Notes: generated by a model not told the origin, from the letters alone. A DNA stretch of 64,000 nt from Desulfocurvus vexinensis DSM 17965 (GCF_000519125.1 NZ_JAEX01000001.1:496001-560000), one strand, 5' to 3'. Counted from the first letter of the stretch, positions 39,601 to 50,395 are shown. Translations and numbers: made by a program.

Positions 39601-40458
39601 ATGCGACCCATATACTTCTGGCTCATCTCCCTGCTGATGCATGGCGGCGTCCTGCTTGCGGCGACGGTCCTGTCCGTGCCCAGCGCCATGCATATCGACC
39701 TGGGCGTGCCCGTGTACCAGGTGGACCTGGTGAACCTCAAACCGCTCAAGGGCGCGCCCGCCAAGGCCGCCCCGGCGCCCGCCGCCAAGAAGACCGTGGA
39801 CGTGACCCCGCCCGCGGCCCCGGCGCCCAAGCCCCCGGCCCCCGAGCCCAAGCCCGAGGCCAAGCCCATCGCCGCCAAGGCCGAGGAGCCCAAGCCCAAG
39901 CCCGAGCAGGCCCCGGCCAAGCTCGCGCCCGAGGTGAAAAAGCCCGAGCCCAAGCCCAAGCCGCCGGAAAAGACCAAGGAGCAGATGCTGGCCGAGGCCC
40001 TGGCCGACGCCAAGCGCGAGGCCCAGGCCAAGGCCAAGGCCGAGGCCAACAGCAAGCAGAACCTGGAAAAGAGCGCCCTGGCCGACATCGCCAAGATGGT
40101 CGCCGAGCAGGACGCCGCCGACACCAGCGAGCCCGGCGACGGCACCGGCGCGGGCGGCGAGGACGACGACGGCGTGCCCATGGGCCTGGAGGCCATCTAC
40201 GCCGCCAGGGTCCGGGAGATCATCAAGAGCAACTGGCGCTTCCCGAACATCCCGGTCAAGCAGGCGCTCATCGCCAACGTGTTCTTGCGCGTGGACGAGC
40301 AGGGCCGCATCACCGAGGCCGTGCTGGCCGCGCGTTCGGGGCGCCCGGATTTCGACGAGTCGGTGCTCAAGGCCGTGCAGGAGACGGAACAACTGCCTGC
40401 CCCGCCCGGGAGCGTCCGCGAAATGCGCATCAACTTCAACCTTCAGGACATGCGATAA
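39601..40458 (+). CDS. tolA: TolA-like periplasm-spanning protein with TonB-type C-terminus
   Basis: The 285-residue protein has an N-terminal membrane helix (FWLISLLMHGGVLLAATVL), a long Ala/Lys/Pro/Glu-rich linker (about residues 45-165) that should span the periplasm, and a C-terminal TonB/TolA domain (IYAARVREIIKSNWRFP, ITEAVLAARSGRPDFDESVLKAV). Energised by TolQR, it links the inner membrane to TolB and Pal. Placement between tolR and tolB supports the TolA assignment. Confidence 0.9.
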   Translation: MRPIYFWLISLLMHGGVLLAATVLSVPSAMHIDLGVPVYQVDLVNLKPLKGAPAKAAPAPAAKKTVDVTPPAAPAPKPPAPEPKPEAKPIAAKAEEPKPKPEQAPAKLAPEVKKPEPKPKPPEKTKEQMLAEALADAKREAQAKAKAEANSKQNLEKSALADIAKMVAEQDAADTSEPGDGTGAGGEDDDGVPMGLEAIYAARVREIIKSNWRFPNIPVKQALIANVFLRVDEQGRITEAVLAARSGRPDFDESVLKAVQETEQLPAPPGSVREMRINFNLQDMR

Positions 40459-40460
40459 CC

Positions 40461-41783
40461 ATGCTGCGACGAGCTCTTGCGACCATCATGCTGCTTCTTG
40501 CCGCCGCCGTGGCGGGCGCGCCCGCTCCGGCCCAGGGCGCGGCGCTGTCCATCGACATCTTCGGGCCCGGCCAGGGCAAGGTCAACATGGCATTTGCCGA
40601 GCCGCTGCCCCTGGCCCCGGCCCCGGCCGTGCCCCAGGAGGCCGCGCGCTTCGCGGCCCTGGTGCGCGAGAACCTGGGCTTTCTGCCCTTCCTGCACCTG
40701 GTGGGCGACGCCGAAATCCTCGGCGGCACGCGCATGCCCGGCGTGACGCGCGACGACCTGGACATGCGCCGCTTCCAGATCTCCAAGGTGGACCTGATCA
40801 TGACCACCGGGTGGCAGCCCGGGGCCGAAGGGTCGCGCCTGGAATGCCGCGTGTACGAGGCGTCCTCGGGGCGGCTGGTCATCGGCAAGGCCTACCTGCG
40901 CGTGGACGCCGAAGGCCTGACCCGCGTGGCCGACCTGTTCTGCTCGCATTTCATGGAGGCGCTCACCGGGCGCGGCGAGTTCTTCCGCTCGCGGCTGGCC
41001 TTCTCGCGCCGCGAGGGCCAGAAGCGCGAGATATGGGTCATGACGCCCCAGGGCCGCGACATGCGCCAGGTCTCCTTCCTGGGTGGCGCCAGCAGCAGCC
41101 CGGCCTGGTCCGTGGACGGGCGCTACCTGGCCTTCGCCCACCACAGCGTCTGGCAGCACACTCTGGCGGTGTGGGACTCGCAGAACAACCGCATCTTCGA
41201 GACCAAGGTGCCCGGCACGACCATCGGCGGCATGGACTTCATGCCCGACGGCACCCTGGCCGTGGCCATGACCCGCGGCAACATGGACATCTTCAAGATG
41301 AGCCGCGACCTGACGCGCGTGGGCGACACCCTGGTCTCCCACTGGGCCATCGACGTGTCCCCGAGCTTCGACTCCGAGGGGCGGCTCATGGCCTTCACCT
41401 CCGACCGCCAGGGCAACCCGCAGATCTTCGTCAAGGACCTGCAGACCGGGCGCGAAGAGCGCGTGACCTTCGAAGGCAAGTACAACACCAGCCCGAGCAT
41501 CTCGCCCGACGGGCGGATGGTGGTCTACTCGCGGCGCACCGACTCCGGGCACCGCATCTTCGTGTCCGACATCCAGACCATGCGCGAGCGGCAGCTGACG
41601 TTCGGCCCCGGCAACGACGAGGAGCCCTGCTTCTCGCCCGACGGGTACTTCGTGGTCTTTTCCTCCAACCGCAGCGGGACCTACAGGCTCTACCTGACCA
41701 CCCGCCACGGCGACGAGCCGAGGATGCTCGAGACGGGCAAGGGCGCGGCCACCCACCCCGCCTTCGGCCTGAGGATAGAGTAA
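40461..41783 (+). CDS. tolB: Tol-Pal periplasmic beta-propeller protein TolB
   Basis: The 440-residue protein has a signal peptide (cleavage near AQGA), an N-terminal anticodon-like domain and a six-bladed propeller with WD-like repeats: SSSPAWSVDGRYLAF, SPSFDSEGRLMAFTSDRQGNPQIFV, TSPSISPDGRMVVYSRR and EEPCFSPDGYFVVFSSNR. It binds Pal and TolA in the periplasm. It starts two bases after the tolA stop. Confidence 0.94.
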   Translation: MLRRALATIMLLLAAAVAGAPAPAQGAALSIDIFGPGQGKVNMAFAEPLPLAPAPAVPQEAARFAALVRENLGFLPFLHLVGDAEILGGTRMPGVTRDDLDMRRFQISKVDLIMTTGWQPGAEGSRLECRVYEASSGRLVIGKAYLRVDAEGLTRVADLFCSHFMEALTGRGEFFRSRLAFSRREGQKREIWVMTPQGRDMRQVSFLGGASSSPAWSVDGRYLAFAHHSVWQHTLAVWDSQNNRIFETKVPGTTIGGMDFMPDGTLAVAMTRGNMDIFKMSRDLTRVGDTLVSHWAIDVSPSFDSEGRLMAFTSDRQGNPQIFVKDLQTGREERVTFEGKYNTSPSISPDGRMVVYSRRTDSGHRIFVSDIQTMRERQLTFGPGNDEEPCFSPDGYFVVFSSNRSGTYRLYLTTRHGDEPRMLETGKGAATHPAFGLRIE

Positions 41784-41832
41784 ACTGAAAACGCCCTAGG
41801 GAACCGGGCCTTAAAAAAGGTTTGGTATCCTA

Positions 41833-41861
41833 TTGATTTCCTCTTCGGGGCAATGTAGTGT
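41833..41861 (+). promoter_or_regulatory. Weak candidate promoter before pal
   Basis: TTGATT (41833-41838), 17 bases, TAGTGT (41856-41861) lies in the AT-richer 173-base gap between tolB and pal. Pal is usually made at much higher level than TolB, so a separate promoter is plausible; the match to consensus is partial. Confidence 0.35.
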
Positions 41862-41956
41862 GTTGGGCTGGTTGGAACCGCTGGACAGCTCCGGCGTTCA
41901 TGACCGAGGGGCGGCATAATTTTACATCCCAAGTAACAGTTTTCGAGGAGGATGCA

Positions 41957-42475
41957 ATGCGTACGAGATTCCTGGTTGGCATGGCCATGATTCTGGCCAT
42001 GATGTTCGTGGTTTCCGGTTGCGCCAAGACCCAGAAAGACGCCGCCGAGCAGCCGCTGGCGTTCTCGACTCCCGATCCCGCCGAGCCGACCATGGTCGAC
42101 AGCTCTGCTCTGGACGCCGAGGCTCAGAAGGCTTTTGACGCTCTGACCGCCAACAAGATCTACTTCGACTTCGACAAGTTCGACCTCAAGGACGACAGCA
42201 AGGAAGTGCTGAAGTCCAAGGCCGAAATCCTGAAGAAGTACGCGGACTGGAAGATGCTCATCGAAGGCCACTGCGACGAGCGCGGCACCGAGGAGTACAA
42301 CCTGGCCCTGGGTGAGCGCCGCGCCCGCGCCGCCTACGAGTACCTGGTTGTTCTCGGCGTGCCTTCCTCCCGCCTGAAGATCGTCTCCTTCGGCGAAGAG
42401 AAGCCCGCTGTCGAGGGTTCCGGCGAGGCCGCCTGGGCCAAGAACCGCCGCGACGAGTTCAAGGTCTTCAAGTAA
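41957..42475 (+). CDS. pal: Peptidoglycan-associated lipoprotein
   Basis: The 172-residue OmpA-like lipoprotein has lipobox VVSGC (Cys22), an Ala/Pro linker, and an OmpA_C peptidoglycan-binding domain with IYFDFDKFDLKDDS, IEGHCDERGTEEYNLALGERRA and VSFGEEKP. It ties the outer membrane to the wall and is the anchor of the Tol-Pal system. GAGGAGG precedes the ATG. Codon choice and base composition look smoother than the neighbours, as expected for an abundant protein. Confidence 0.97.
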   Translation: MRTRFLVGMAMILAMMFVVSGCAKTQKDAAEQPLAFSTPDPAEPTMVDSSALDAEAQKAFDALTANKIYFDFDKFDLKDDSKEVLKSKAEILKKYADWKMLIEGHCDERGTEEYNLALGERRARAAYEYLVVLGVPSSRLKIVSFGEEKPAVEGSGEAAWAKNRRDEFKVFK

Positions 42476-42501
42476 GGCCGGTCCGCTCCCTGGGAGCTGT
42501 G

Positions 42502-42536
42502 GCGCCGCGCGGGCAACCGCGCGGCGCTTTTTTTTT
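42502..42536 (+). terminator. Strong rho-independent terminator after pal
   Basis: A perfect 11-base stem (GCGCCGCGCGG at 42502-42512 and CCGCGCGGCGC at 42517-42527) with a GCAA tetraloop is followed by nine Ts (42528-42536). It ends the tol-pal transcript. Confidence 0.95.
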
Positions 42537-43007
42537 GCGCACCGGAGGGAGGTTGCGCGCCGAGGGCAGGGGGCGCGCCGGGCTGGCCAGGGGTAGGGCC
42601 GGGCGAAGGCCGGGCCAGGGGGCGGGAATCCTTTCCCGGCGGGAAAAGGGTTGTGCAGCCGGAAACAGGGGGAACGCTTGCGTCCGGAACGGGGGGGCGC
42701 GTTCAGCGTGGGCGCTTTGGCTCCACGGGGCGGGCCCGCCCCGTGGCGCCGGAACCTTTGGGCGCGCCCGGCAGGGGCGCCGGGGCGCGAGCCAGGGCAG
42801 GCGGCGCGCCGCTGTCCGCCGGGCGGCTTGGGCCGGGGCTGGGCAGGGGGGCGCGTGTTCCCGCTCGGGACGGGGGGCTGTCCCGCCTCCGGGCGCGGGG
42901 CGCGGGAAGGGCGCGGCGCGGCGCGGTGAGGGCGCGGGCGTTGTCGGTGGCGGCCAGGGCCGCCTCGCGCCTGCGGCGTCCGGCGCGGCCCCGAAGCCCG
43001 GGGCGGC
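42537..43007. other. GC-rich intergenic region with no gene seen
   Basis: The 471 bases between the pal terminator and the pgpA stop are almost all G and C. Open frames here have random-looking Arg/Gly-rich translations and no ribosome sites. No repeats or RNA gene were recognised. Confidence 0.55.
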
Positions 43008-43526
43008 TTACATGCCGCCCGAGTGCCCGGCCACGAAGGCCACGTAGCCCCAGCGGGCCAGCCCCAGGGCGCAGGCTGCATAGACACCGGCCACGGCGTC
43101 GTCGATCATCACGCCCCAGCCTCCGGGCAGCCAGGTTTCGGCGCGGCGGATGGGGAAGGGCTTGGCGATGTCGAACAGCCGGAAGAAGAGCAACCCGGCG
43201 AAGACCTGCCACACGGGCAGCATGGCGAAGGGCAGGAAGGTCAGCCACTGGCCGAGCACCTCGTCGATGACCACGCAGCCGGGGTCCTTGCGGCCCAGGG
43301 TGGCCTCGGCGCGCCCGGCGGCCCAGGCGCCCAGCACGAACAGCCCCGCCAGAATGGCCGCGCGCACCAGCGGCGAAAAGGGCAGGAACAGGAAGGGCGC
43401 CAGCAAAACGGCGGCGGCGGAGCCCCAGGTGCCCGGAGCCTTGGGCAGCTGCCCCACGGGGCCCAGGGTGGCGATGGCGGTGGCCATGCGGTCGGTGGCG
43501 CTGGGGGCGGTGGCGTGCGTGGTCAT
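43008..43526 (-). CDS. pgpA: Phosphatidylglycerophosphatase A
   Basis: The 172-residue membrane protein shows PgpA motifs KAPGTWGS, DPGCVVIDEVLGQW and LFDIAKPFPI, and an acidic GVMIDDAVAGV near the C-terminus, with four hydrophobic helices. It removes phosphate from phosphatidylglycerophosphate to give phosphatidylglycerol. ATG 43526 was chosen; upstream codons look non-coding. Confidence 0.93.
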   Translation of the reverse strand: MTTHATAPSATDRMATAIATLGPVGQLPKAPGTWGSAAAVLLAPFLFLPFSPLVRAAILAGLFVLGAWAAGRAEATLGRKDPGCVVIDEVLGQWLTFLPFAMLPVWQVFAGLLFFRLFDIAKPFPIRRAETWLPGGWGVMIDDAVAGVYAACALGLARWGYVAFVAGHSGGM

Positions 43527-43661
43527 GGTCCGTCCTGCGGTTTGCGGCCCGGGGCCGGGGTTGCGGGGCGGGGCCAGCCTAGGCGGCGCGCGGCCAAAAG
43601 GCAAGGGCCGGAGCGGCGCGCGCCGCCCCGGCCCCTGTGGGTGCCGCCCGTGCGGGTCCGG

Positions 43662-44705
<1,044 letters not shown>

Positions 44706-45266
44706 TTAGTCCTCGAACGTCTGGTAGACGTACGCGTTGGCCAGCTCCGAGGTGCGCTTGAGGGCGTGGTACATGCGCGCGTTCTCCAGGGCGATGCCCG
44801 AGAGGTTGGCGATGCAGGTCAAAAAGTCCAGTTCGTCGGCGGTGAAGGTGCGCGGCGCGCCCGAGTAGATGCGCAGCACGCCGATCACCGCGCCGCCGCG
44901 CGCCGTCAGCGGCACCACCACCAGCGAGACGAGGCCCTCCTCGGCGGCCTGGGCGCCGTACTGGAAGCGCGGGTCCGTGCGCACGTCGTCGATGGTCACC
45001 ATGCGCCCCTGGAGCACGTCCTGGTCCAGCAGGCTCTTGGCCACCTCCACCGGGCCCTTGGACGCGTAGCGCTCGGACAGCCCGTAGGACGCGTCGGGCA
45101 GAAGGATCGTGCCGCTGCGGTCCAGCACGCGGATGAAGCAGCCTTTGGCGTCCATGGCCCGTGTGGCCTGCTCGGCGATGCCGGCCAGGACCTTGGACGG
45201 GTTGAGGGTCGAGTTGATGACCTTGGCGATGCCGTAGATCGTTTTGTACAGCCGTTCGGTACTCAT
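44706..45266 (-). CDS. GAF-domain protein
   Basis: The 186-residue soluble protein is one GAF domain (about residues 20-165: VLAGIAEQATRAMDAKGCFIRVLD, DASYGLSERY, VVPLTARGGAVIGVLRIY) with short helical ends. No output domain follows. It could sense a small ligand and act by protein contact. Upstream of the GAPDH gene on the same strand with a 24-base gap, it may tie glycolytic expression to a signal. Confidence 0.88.
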   Translation of the reverse strand: MSTERLYKTIYGIAKVINSTLNPSKVLAGIAEQATRAMDAKGCFIRVLDRSGTILLPDASYGLSERYASKGPVEVAKSLLDQDVLQGRMVTIDDVRTDPRFQYGAQAAEEGLVSLVVVPLTARGGAVIGVLRIYSGAPRTFTADELDFLTCIANLSGIALENARMYHALKRTSELANAYVYQTFED

Positions 45267-45554
45267 CTTCCACCTGCCTGTTGCGGGGTTCGACGCCCAG
45301 CCCCCCGCCCGCCGGGCGGGGAGACGATGCATGTCACAGCTTACCGTGGACGGTACGCGCTTTCGCGTCTGTTTCAAAGGGAAAATCAAAGGGAAAAGTG
45401 GAGGAGCAGGCGGGGGGGCACGGGGCGCGCTGGCCGGGAGGGGCGGACGCAGGGTGGAAGAGTGGCGCAGCGGCCGAGGCCGGGCCCACCGGGGCGGTAG
45501 GGGCGGGAAGCGGGGCTGGCTCCGGAAAAGGCTGGCCGCGCGCGGCGGCGGGCC

Positions 45555-46178
45555 TCAGAGCCCCGCCGCGCGCACGGCGCGGATGGCGAAGAGGGTTTCC
45601 ACCAGGCGGTGCAGGGGCAGGCCGACCACGTTGTTGTACGAGCCCTGGATGCTCTCGACCAGGAAGCCGCCCCGGCCCTGGATGGCGTAGGCCCCGGCCT
45701 TGTCCATGGGCTCGCCCGAGGCCACGTAGGCGAAGAGCACTTCCAGGGGCTGCGGACCCATGGTCACCTCGGTGGACACGGTGAACGCCACGGGCTCGCC
45801 GCCGGGGTGGTGCACCGCGCAGCCCGAGACCACGCGGTGCGTCGCGCCCACCAGCCGCGAGAGCATGAGCATGGCCTCGTCGGGGCCCGAGGGCTTGCCC
45901 ATGATCTCGGAGCCCAGCACGACCACGGTGTCCGAGCCGATGACCACGGCCCGGGGGTGCAGGGCGGCCACGGCGGCGGCCTTGGCCCGGGCGGCGCGCA
46001 GGGCGTAGGCCTCGGCGGCCTCGCCCGGCAGGGGCATGGGCTCGGGCTCCGGGCTGGGGGCCACGGTGAAGGCCAGCCCCAGGGCCGCAAGCATCTCGCT
46101 GCGGCGCGGGGAGCCCGAGGCCAGCACGATGGGCTGGACGGCTTCCAGGACGCCGGGGGTGGACGGGGCGAAGGTCAT
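45555..46178 (-). CDS. maf: Maf-family nucleotide pyrophosphatase
   Basis: The 207-residue protein has the Maf signatures LASGSPRRSEML, IGSDTVVVL, KPSGPDEAMLMLSRL and AGAYAIQGRGG. Family enzymes hydrolyse noncanonical or dTTP/UTP-type nucleotides. It starts 19 bases after the lpdA stop on the same strand, so it probably rides on the glycine cleavage operon. Confidence 0.92.
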   Translation of the reverse strand: MTFAPSTPGVLEAVQPIVLASGSPRRSEMLAALGLAFTVAPSPEPEPMPLPGEAAEAYALRAARAKAAAVAALHPRAVVIGSDTVVVLGSEIMGKPSGPDEAMLMLSRLVGATHRVVSGCAVHHPGGEPVAFTVSTEVTMGPQPLEVLFAYVASGEPMDKAGAYAIQGRGGFLVESIQGSYNNVVGLPLHRLVETLFAIRAVRAAGL

Positions 46179-46197
46179 GGGGCGCTGCCGGGGCCGC

Positions 46198-47607
46198 TCA
46201 GGCGCCCGCCGGGGCGGCGGGCGCGGCGGTCAGGGCGTGGTACAGGGCCTCGTCCAGGGTCGGGTGGGCCCAGATCAGGGCCTCGGCGTCTTCGCGGGTC
46301 CAGCCGTCGCGGACCATGACCGTGGCGGCGGTGACCAGGTTGGCCACGCCGTGGCCCACGGCGGTGACGCCCACCACGCGCCCGTCCAGCCAGACGACCT
46401 TGACGAAGCCCTGGGCGCTGGCGTGGCTCTGGGCGATGGGGTTGGCGGCGAGCTGGGCCGTGCTGACCCGGGGCTCCAGGCCCTGGGCCAGCAGCTCGGC
46501 GGCCATGCGCCCCACGCGCACGGTCTGCGGCGCGCCGTAGATACACCAGGGCATGGGCCCGGGGGCGTAGGGGCCGTGCTCGCGGCCCGCTGCCTGGGCC
46601 GCCGCGTGGCGCGCGGCGTAGCGGCCCTGGTGCGAGGCGGCGTGGGCCAGCATGGCCTTGCCGTTGGCGTCGCCGATGACGGCCACCGTGGGCGCGGCCA
46701 GCAGGCAGTCGCCCACCTCGGGGAAATTGCCCCGGCCCAGGCGCACCCCGGCGGTTTCCAGGCCGATGCCCGTCGTGTTGGGCCCGCGCCCGGTGGCCAC
46801 CAGGGCCAGCTCCGCGCCCAGGGTCTGGCCGGATTCCAGCTCCAGCAGGGCCGCGCCGTCCACTGTGCGCAGGCTCTTCACCCGGCTGCCCAGGTGCAGG
46901 GCCCATTTCTCGCGCTTGCACAGCGCGGCGATGGCGGCCGACACCTCGGGGTCCTCCCAGGGCGCCAGGCGGTCCAGGGCCTCCACCACGGTGATGGCCG
47001 CGCCCAGGCGGGCGAAGAAGCGGCCCAGCTCCAGGCCGATGACCCCGCCGCCCACGATGATGAGCGAGGCCGGGGCCGTGGTCACGTCCAGGATGGCGTC
47101 GGAGTCCAGCACGCGGTCGCCGTCGGGCTCCAGGCCCGGGAAGGCCGTGGGCCGCGAGCCGGTGGCCACCACCAGCCGCCCGAATTCCACGGCCACGGGG
47201 CCCTGGTCCGTGGCCACGTCCAGCTCGCTGGCCGAGCGCAGCGTGCCCTGGCCGCGCAGCAGCGCGACCCCGGCGTCGGCCAGCTGCTTTTCGATGGCCT
47301 TGCGGCTGCCCGCCAGCATCTGGCCCTTGCGCTTTTGCAGGGCCGCCAGGTCCACGCGGATTTCGCCTTCGAGCAGGCGCAGCCGGGCCTGGGCGTGCAT
47401 TTCGTGCACGCAGTCCGTGGCGCCCAGGAAGAGCTTGGTGGGGATGCAGCCGCGGTTCAGGCAGGTGCCGCCCAGCTCCGAACGCTCCACCAGCGCCGTG
47501 GACAGGCCCAGGGCGGCGGCCTCCAGGGCGCAGTCCACGCCCCCGGGCCCGCCGCCCAGGACCACGAGGTCGAAGCGCAGGCGGCGCTCAGCCGCAGTTG
47601 CAGTCAT
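46198..47607 (-). CDS. lpdA: Dihydrolipoyl dehydrogenase (L-protein)
   Basis: The 469-residue flavoprotein has FAD motif VVLGGGPGG, the redox disulfide GGTCLNRGCIPTK (Cys49, Cys54), NAD motif IIVGGGVIGLELG, and the C-terminal catalytic AHPTLDE. It reoxidises the lipoyl arm of GcvH. Twenty bases overlap the end of gcvPB, giving the order gcvH-gcvPA-gcvPB-lpdA. Confidence 0.95.
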   Translation of the reverse strand: MTATAAERRLRFDLVVLGGGPGGVDCALEAAALGLSTALVERSELGGTCLNRGCIPTKLFLGATDCVHEMHAQARLRLLEGEIRVDLAALQKRKGQMLAGSRKAIEKQLADAGVALLRGQGTLRSASELDVATDQGPVAVEFGRLVVATGSRPTAFPGLEPDGDRVLDSDAILDVTTAPASLIIVGGGVIGLELGRFFARLGAAITVVEALDRLAPWEDPEVSAAIAALCKREKWALHLGSRVKSLRTVDGAALLELESGQTLGAELALVATGRGPNTTGIGLETAGVRLGRGNFPEVGDCLLAAPTVAVIGDANGKAMLAHAASHQGRYAARHAAAQAAGREHGPYAPGPMPWCIYGAPQTVRVGRMAAELLAQGLEPRVSTAQLAANPIAQSHASAQGFVKVVWLDGRVVGVTAVGHGVANLVTAATVMVRDGWTREDAEALIWAHPTLDEALYHALTAAPAAPAGA

Positions 47608-49042
47608 CGGTCAGCACCATTTCGCGCGCGGCGCGGGTTTCGTCCAGGCGCGTCACGGGCAGCGTCACCGGGGCGGCCTGCACCGAGGCCGGGTCCGTGC
47701 CCGCGCGGCGCACGATCTCGATGAGGTCGTCCACGAAGGCGTCCAGGGTGTCCTTGCTCTCGGTTTCCGTGGGCTCGAACATCAAGCATTCCTTGACGAT
47801 GAGCGGGAAGTAGATGGTCGGGGCGTGGTAGCCCTTGTCCAGCAGGGCCTTGGCGATGTCCAGGGCGCGCACGCCGTTCAAGGCCTCGCCCACGGCGCTG
47901 GCCACGAACTCGTGCATGCAGATGCGGTCGTGGGGAATCTCCAGCACGCCTTCCAGGCGCTTGCGCATGTAGTTGGCGGCGAGCACGGCGTTTTCCGTGG
48001 CGCGCACCAGCCCCTCGCGGCCCAGGCGCAGGATGTAGGCGTAGGCCTTGAGCACCACGCCGAAGTTGCCGTAGAACGGCGCCATGTAGCCGATGGACTG
48101 CGGGTGGTCGTAGTCGAGCACGAAGCGGTTGTCATCGAGCTTTTTCACCCGCGACACGGGCAGGAAGGGCACGAGCTTGTCGCACACGCCCACCGGGCCG
48201 GAGCCCGGGCCGCCGCCGCCGTGGGGCGTGGCAAAGGTCTTGTGCAGGTTCAGGTGCACCACGTCGAAGCCCGCGTCGCCCACGCGCATCTTGCCCATGA
48301 TGGCGTTGAGGTTGGCGCCGTCGTAGTAGAGCAGGGCGTCGGCGGCGTGGATCATCTCCACGATTTCCGGCAGGTTGCGCTCGAACAGCCCCAGGGTGTT
48401 CGGGCAGGTCATCATCACGGCGGCCACGTCGTCGGTGAGCGCCGCGCGCAGGGCTTCGGGGTCCACCATGCCGTCGCGCGACTCGATGGACACCACCTCG
48501 AAGCCCGCCAGGGCCGCCGAGGCCGGGTTGGTGCCGTGGGCGGAGTCGGGGCAGATGACCTTGGTCTTCTTGTTGCCCTTGGCCTTGTGGTAGGCGGCGA
48601 TGATCATGGCCCCGGTCAGCTCGCCGTGGGCCCCGGCCATGGGGTGCAGGGTGTAGCCCGCCATGCCGGTGATCTCGCACAACAGCTGCTCCATGTGGTA
48701 CATGACCTCAAGGGCGCCCTGGGTGTGGTGCCCGGCGCCGCGCAGCTGGGCCATGAGCGGGTGCAGGCGGGTGAAGCCCGGCAGGGCGGCCACCTGCTCG
48801 GTGAACTTGGGGTTGTACTTCATGGTGCACGACCCCAGGGGGTAGAAGTTGCCGTCCACCCCGTAGTTGCGCCGCGACAGCCGCGTGAAGTGGCGCACCA
48901 CGTCGAGCTCGCCCAGCTCGGGCAGGCGCGCCCGCGAGGAGCGCACGAGCCCGGCGGGCAGGAAATCCGTGGCGCGGGCGCTGGTCAGCCCGGCGCAGAC
49001 GCCCTGGCGGCAGGGGATGGATTGTTCGAACAGGGTCTTCAT
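47588..49042 (-). CDS. gcvPB: Glycine dehydrogenase (decarboxylating) subunit 2
   Basis: The 484-residue PLP subunit of the split P-protein has the PLP lysine Lys268 in VVHLNLHKTFATPHGGGGPG and YPLGSCTMKYNP at the N-terminal part. With GcvPA it decarboxylates glycine and passes the aminomethyl group to GcvH. Its ATG overlaps the gcvPA stop by four bases. The short Cys-ending tail CNCG is notable. Confidence 0.96.
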   Translation of the reverse strand: MKTLFEQSIPCRQGVCAGLTSARATDFLPAGLVRSSRARLPELGELDVVRHFTRLSRRNYGVDGNFYPLGSCTMKYNPKFTEQVAALPGFTRLHPLMAQLRGAGHHTQGALEVMYHMEQLLCEITGMAGYTLHPMAGAHGELTGAMIIAAYHKAKGNKKTKVICPDSAHGTNPASAALAGFEVVSIESRDGMVDPEALRAALTDDVAAVMMTCPNTLGLFERNLPEIVEMIHAADALLYYDGANLNAIMGKMRVGDAGFDVVHLNLHKTFATPHGGGGPGSGPVGVCDKLVPFLPVSRVKKLDDNRFVLDYDHPQSIGYMAPFYGNFGVVLKAYAYILRLGREGLVRATENAVLAANYMRKRLEGVLEIPHDRICMHEFVASAVGEALNGVRALDIAKALLDKGYHAPTIYFPLIVKECLMFEPTETESKDTLDAFVDDLIEIVRRAGTDPASVQAAPVTLPVTRLDETRAAREMVLTDDCNCG

Positions 49043-50373
49043 CGCAGCAGTCCTCCCAGCATTTCGGCCATGACGCCGATGTCCTCGCGGGTGTGCTTCT
49101 CGGTGCAGGCGACCAGCAGGCAGTTTTCCAGCCCGGGGTAGTAGCGGCCCAGGGGGAAGCCCGGCACGAAGCCGCGCTCGGTCAGCTGGTCCACCACCTG
49201 GGGGGCCGGCACGGGCAGGCGCACGGCGAACTCGTTGCAGAAGGGCGCGTCGCCCAGGCGCGAGACGCCCGGGATGACCGTCAGGCGCTCCAGGGCGTAG
49301 TGGGCCAGCTCCATGCAGCGCAGGGCGGTCTGCTCCAGGCCGCCGGGGCCCAGCAGGCTGACGTGGACCAGCGCGCGCAGGGCGCACAGGGCCTGGTTGG
49401 AGCAGATGTTGGAGGTCGCCTTCTGGCGGCGGATGTGCTGCTCGCGGGCCTGCAGGGTCAGCACGTAGCCGGTGCGGCCCTTTGTGTCCACGGTGCGGCC
49501 CACGATGCGCCCGGGCATCTGGCGGACCATCTTGGACGTGCAGGCCATGACGCCCAGGTACGGCCCGCCGAAGGACAGCGGCTGGCCCAGGCTCTGGCCC
49601 TCGGCCACGGCGATGTCCGCGCCCATGGCGCCGGGGGTTTTGAGCACGGCCTGCATCAGCGGATACACGGCCATGACGCCCACGGCCTTCACGGCCCGGG
49701 CGTGGTCGAACAGCTCGGCGTAGTCGCCCACGTTGCCGAAGAAATCCGGATTCTGCACCACCACGGCGGCGGTGGCGTGGTCCACGGCGTCCATCATGCC
49801 CGCCATGTCCGTGGCCCCGTTCTTGTGGGGCACGGTGACCAGCTCGAGGTTCAGGTTCGATGTGTAGGAGTCGAGCATGATGCGGTAGATGGGTGACAGG
49901 GTCTGGCTGACCACCAGCCGGGTGCGCTTGGTGGCGCGCACGCCCATCATCATGGCCTCGAACAGCGCGGAGCCGCCGTCGTAGACCGAGGCGTTGGCCA
50001 CGTCCATGTCCAGCAGGCGGCACATGGCGGTCTGGTATTCGAAGATGGCCTGGAGCGTGCCCTGGGAGGCTTCGGGCTGGTAGGGCGTGTAGGCGGTGTA
50101 GAACTCGCCCCGCCCCGCCAGGGCGTCCACCGCCGCGGGGATGTGGTGGTCGTAGAAGCCCGCGCCGAGGAAGCTGACCATGTCGGTCCTGTTCTTGGCG
50201 GCCAGGCGCTCCATGCGCGCCAGGACTTCCATCTCGGACAGGCCTGCGGGCAGGTTGAAGCTCCTGGGCCGCAGGTGCTTGGGAATATCCGCGAACAGCT
50301 CGTCCATGGACGCGACGCCGATGGTCGCGAGCATGGCGCGCGTCTGCTCCTCGGTATGGGGAACGTAGGGCAT
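49039..50373 (-). CDS. gcvPA: Glycine dehydrogenase (decarboxylating) subunit 1
   Basis: The 444-residue N-terminal half of the P-protein starts MPYVPHTEEQTRAMLA and includes FLGAGFYDHHIPAAVD, YTPYQPEASQGTLQ and SFGGPYLGVMAC, as expected for GcvPA. It partners with GcvPB in glycine decarboxylation. It lies 22 bases after the gcvH stop. Confidence 0.96.
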   Translation of the reverse strand: MPYVPHTEEQTRAMLATIGVASMDELFADIPKHLRPRSFNLPAGLSEMEVLARMERLAAKNRTDMVSFLGAGFYDHHIPAAVDALAGRGEFYTAYTPYQPEASQGTLQAIFEYQTAMCRLLDMDVANASVYDGGSALFEAMMMGVRATKRTRLVVSQTLSPIYRIMLDSYTSNLNLELVTVPHKNGATDMAGMMDAVDHATAAVVVQNPDFFGNVGDYAELFDHARAVKAVGVMAVYPLMQAVLKTPGAMGADIAVAEGQSLGQPLSFGGPYLGVMACTSKMVRQMPGRIVGRTVDTKGRTGYVLTLQAREQHIRRQKATSNICSNQALCALRALVHVSLLGPGGLEQTALRCMELAHYALERLTVIPGVSRLGDAPFCNEFAVRLPVPAPQVVDQLTERGFVPGFPLGRYYPGLENCLLVACTEKHTREDIGVMAEMLGGLLR

Positions 50374-50395
50374 GGGGCCTTGCTCCTGGGGTTGG

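Noticed and set aside
42499-43047. Open frame in the gap after pal
   Set aside because: Arg/Gly-rich random translation, no ribosome site, and it overlaps a strong terminator.
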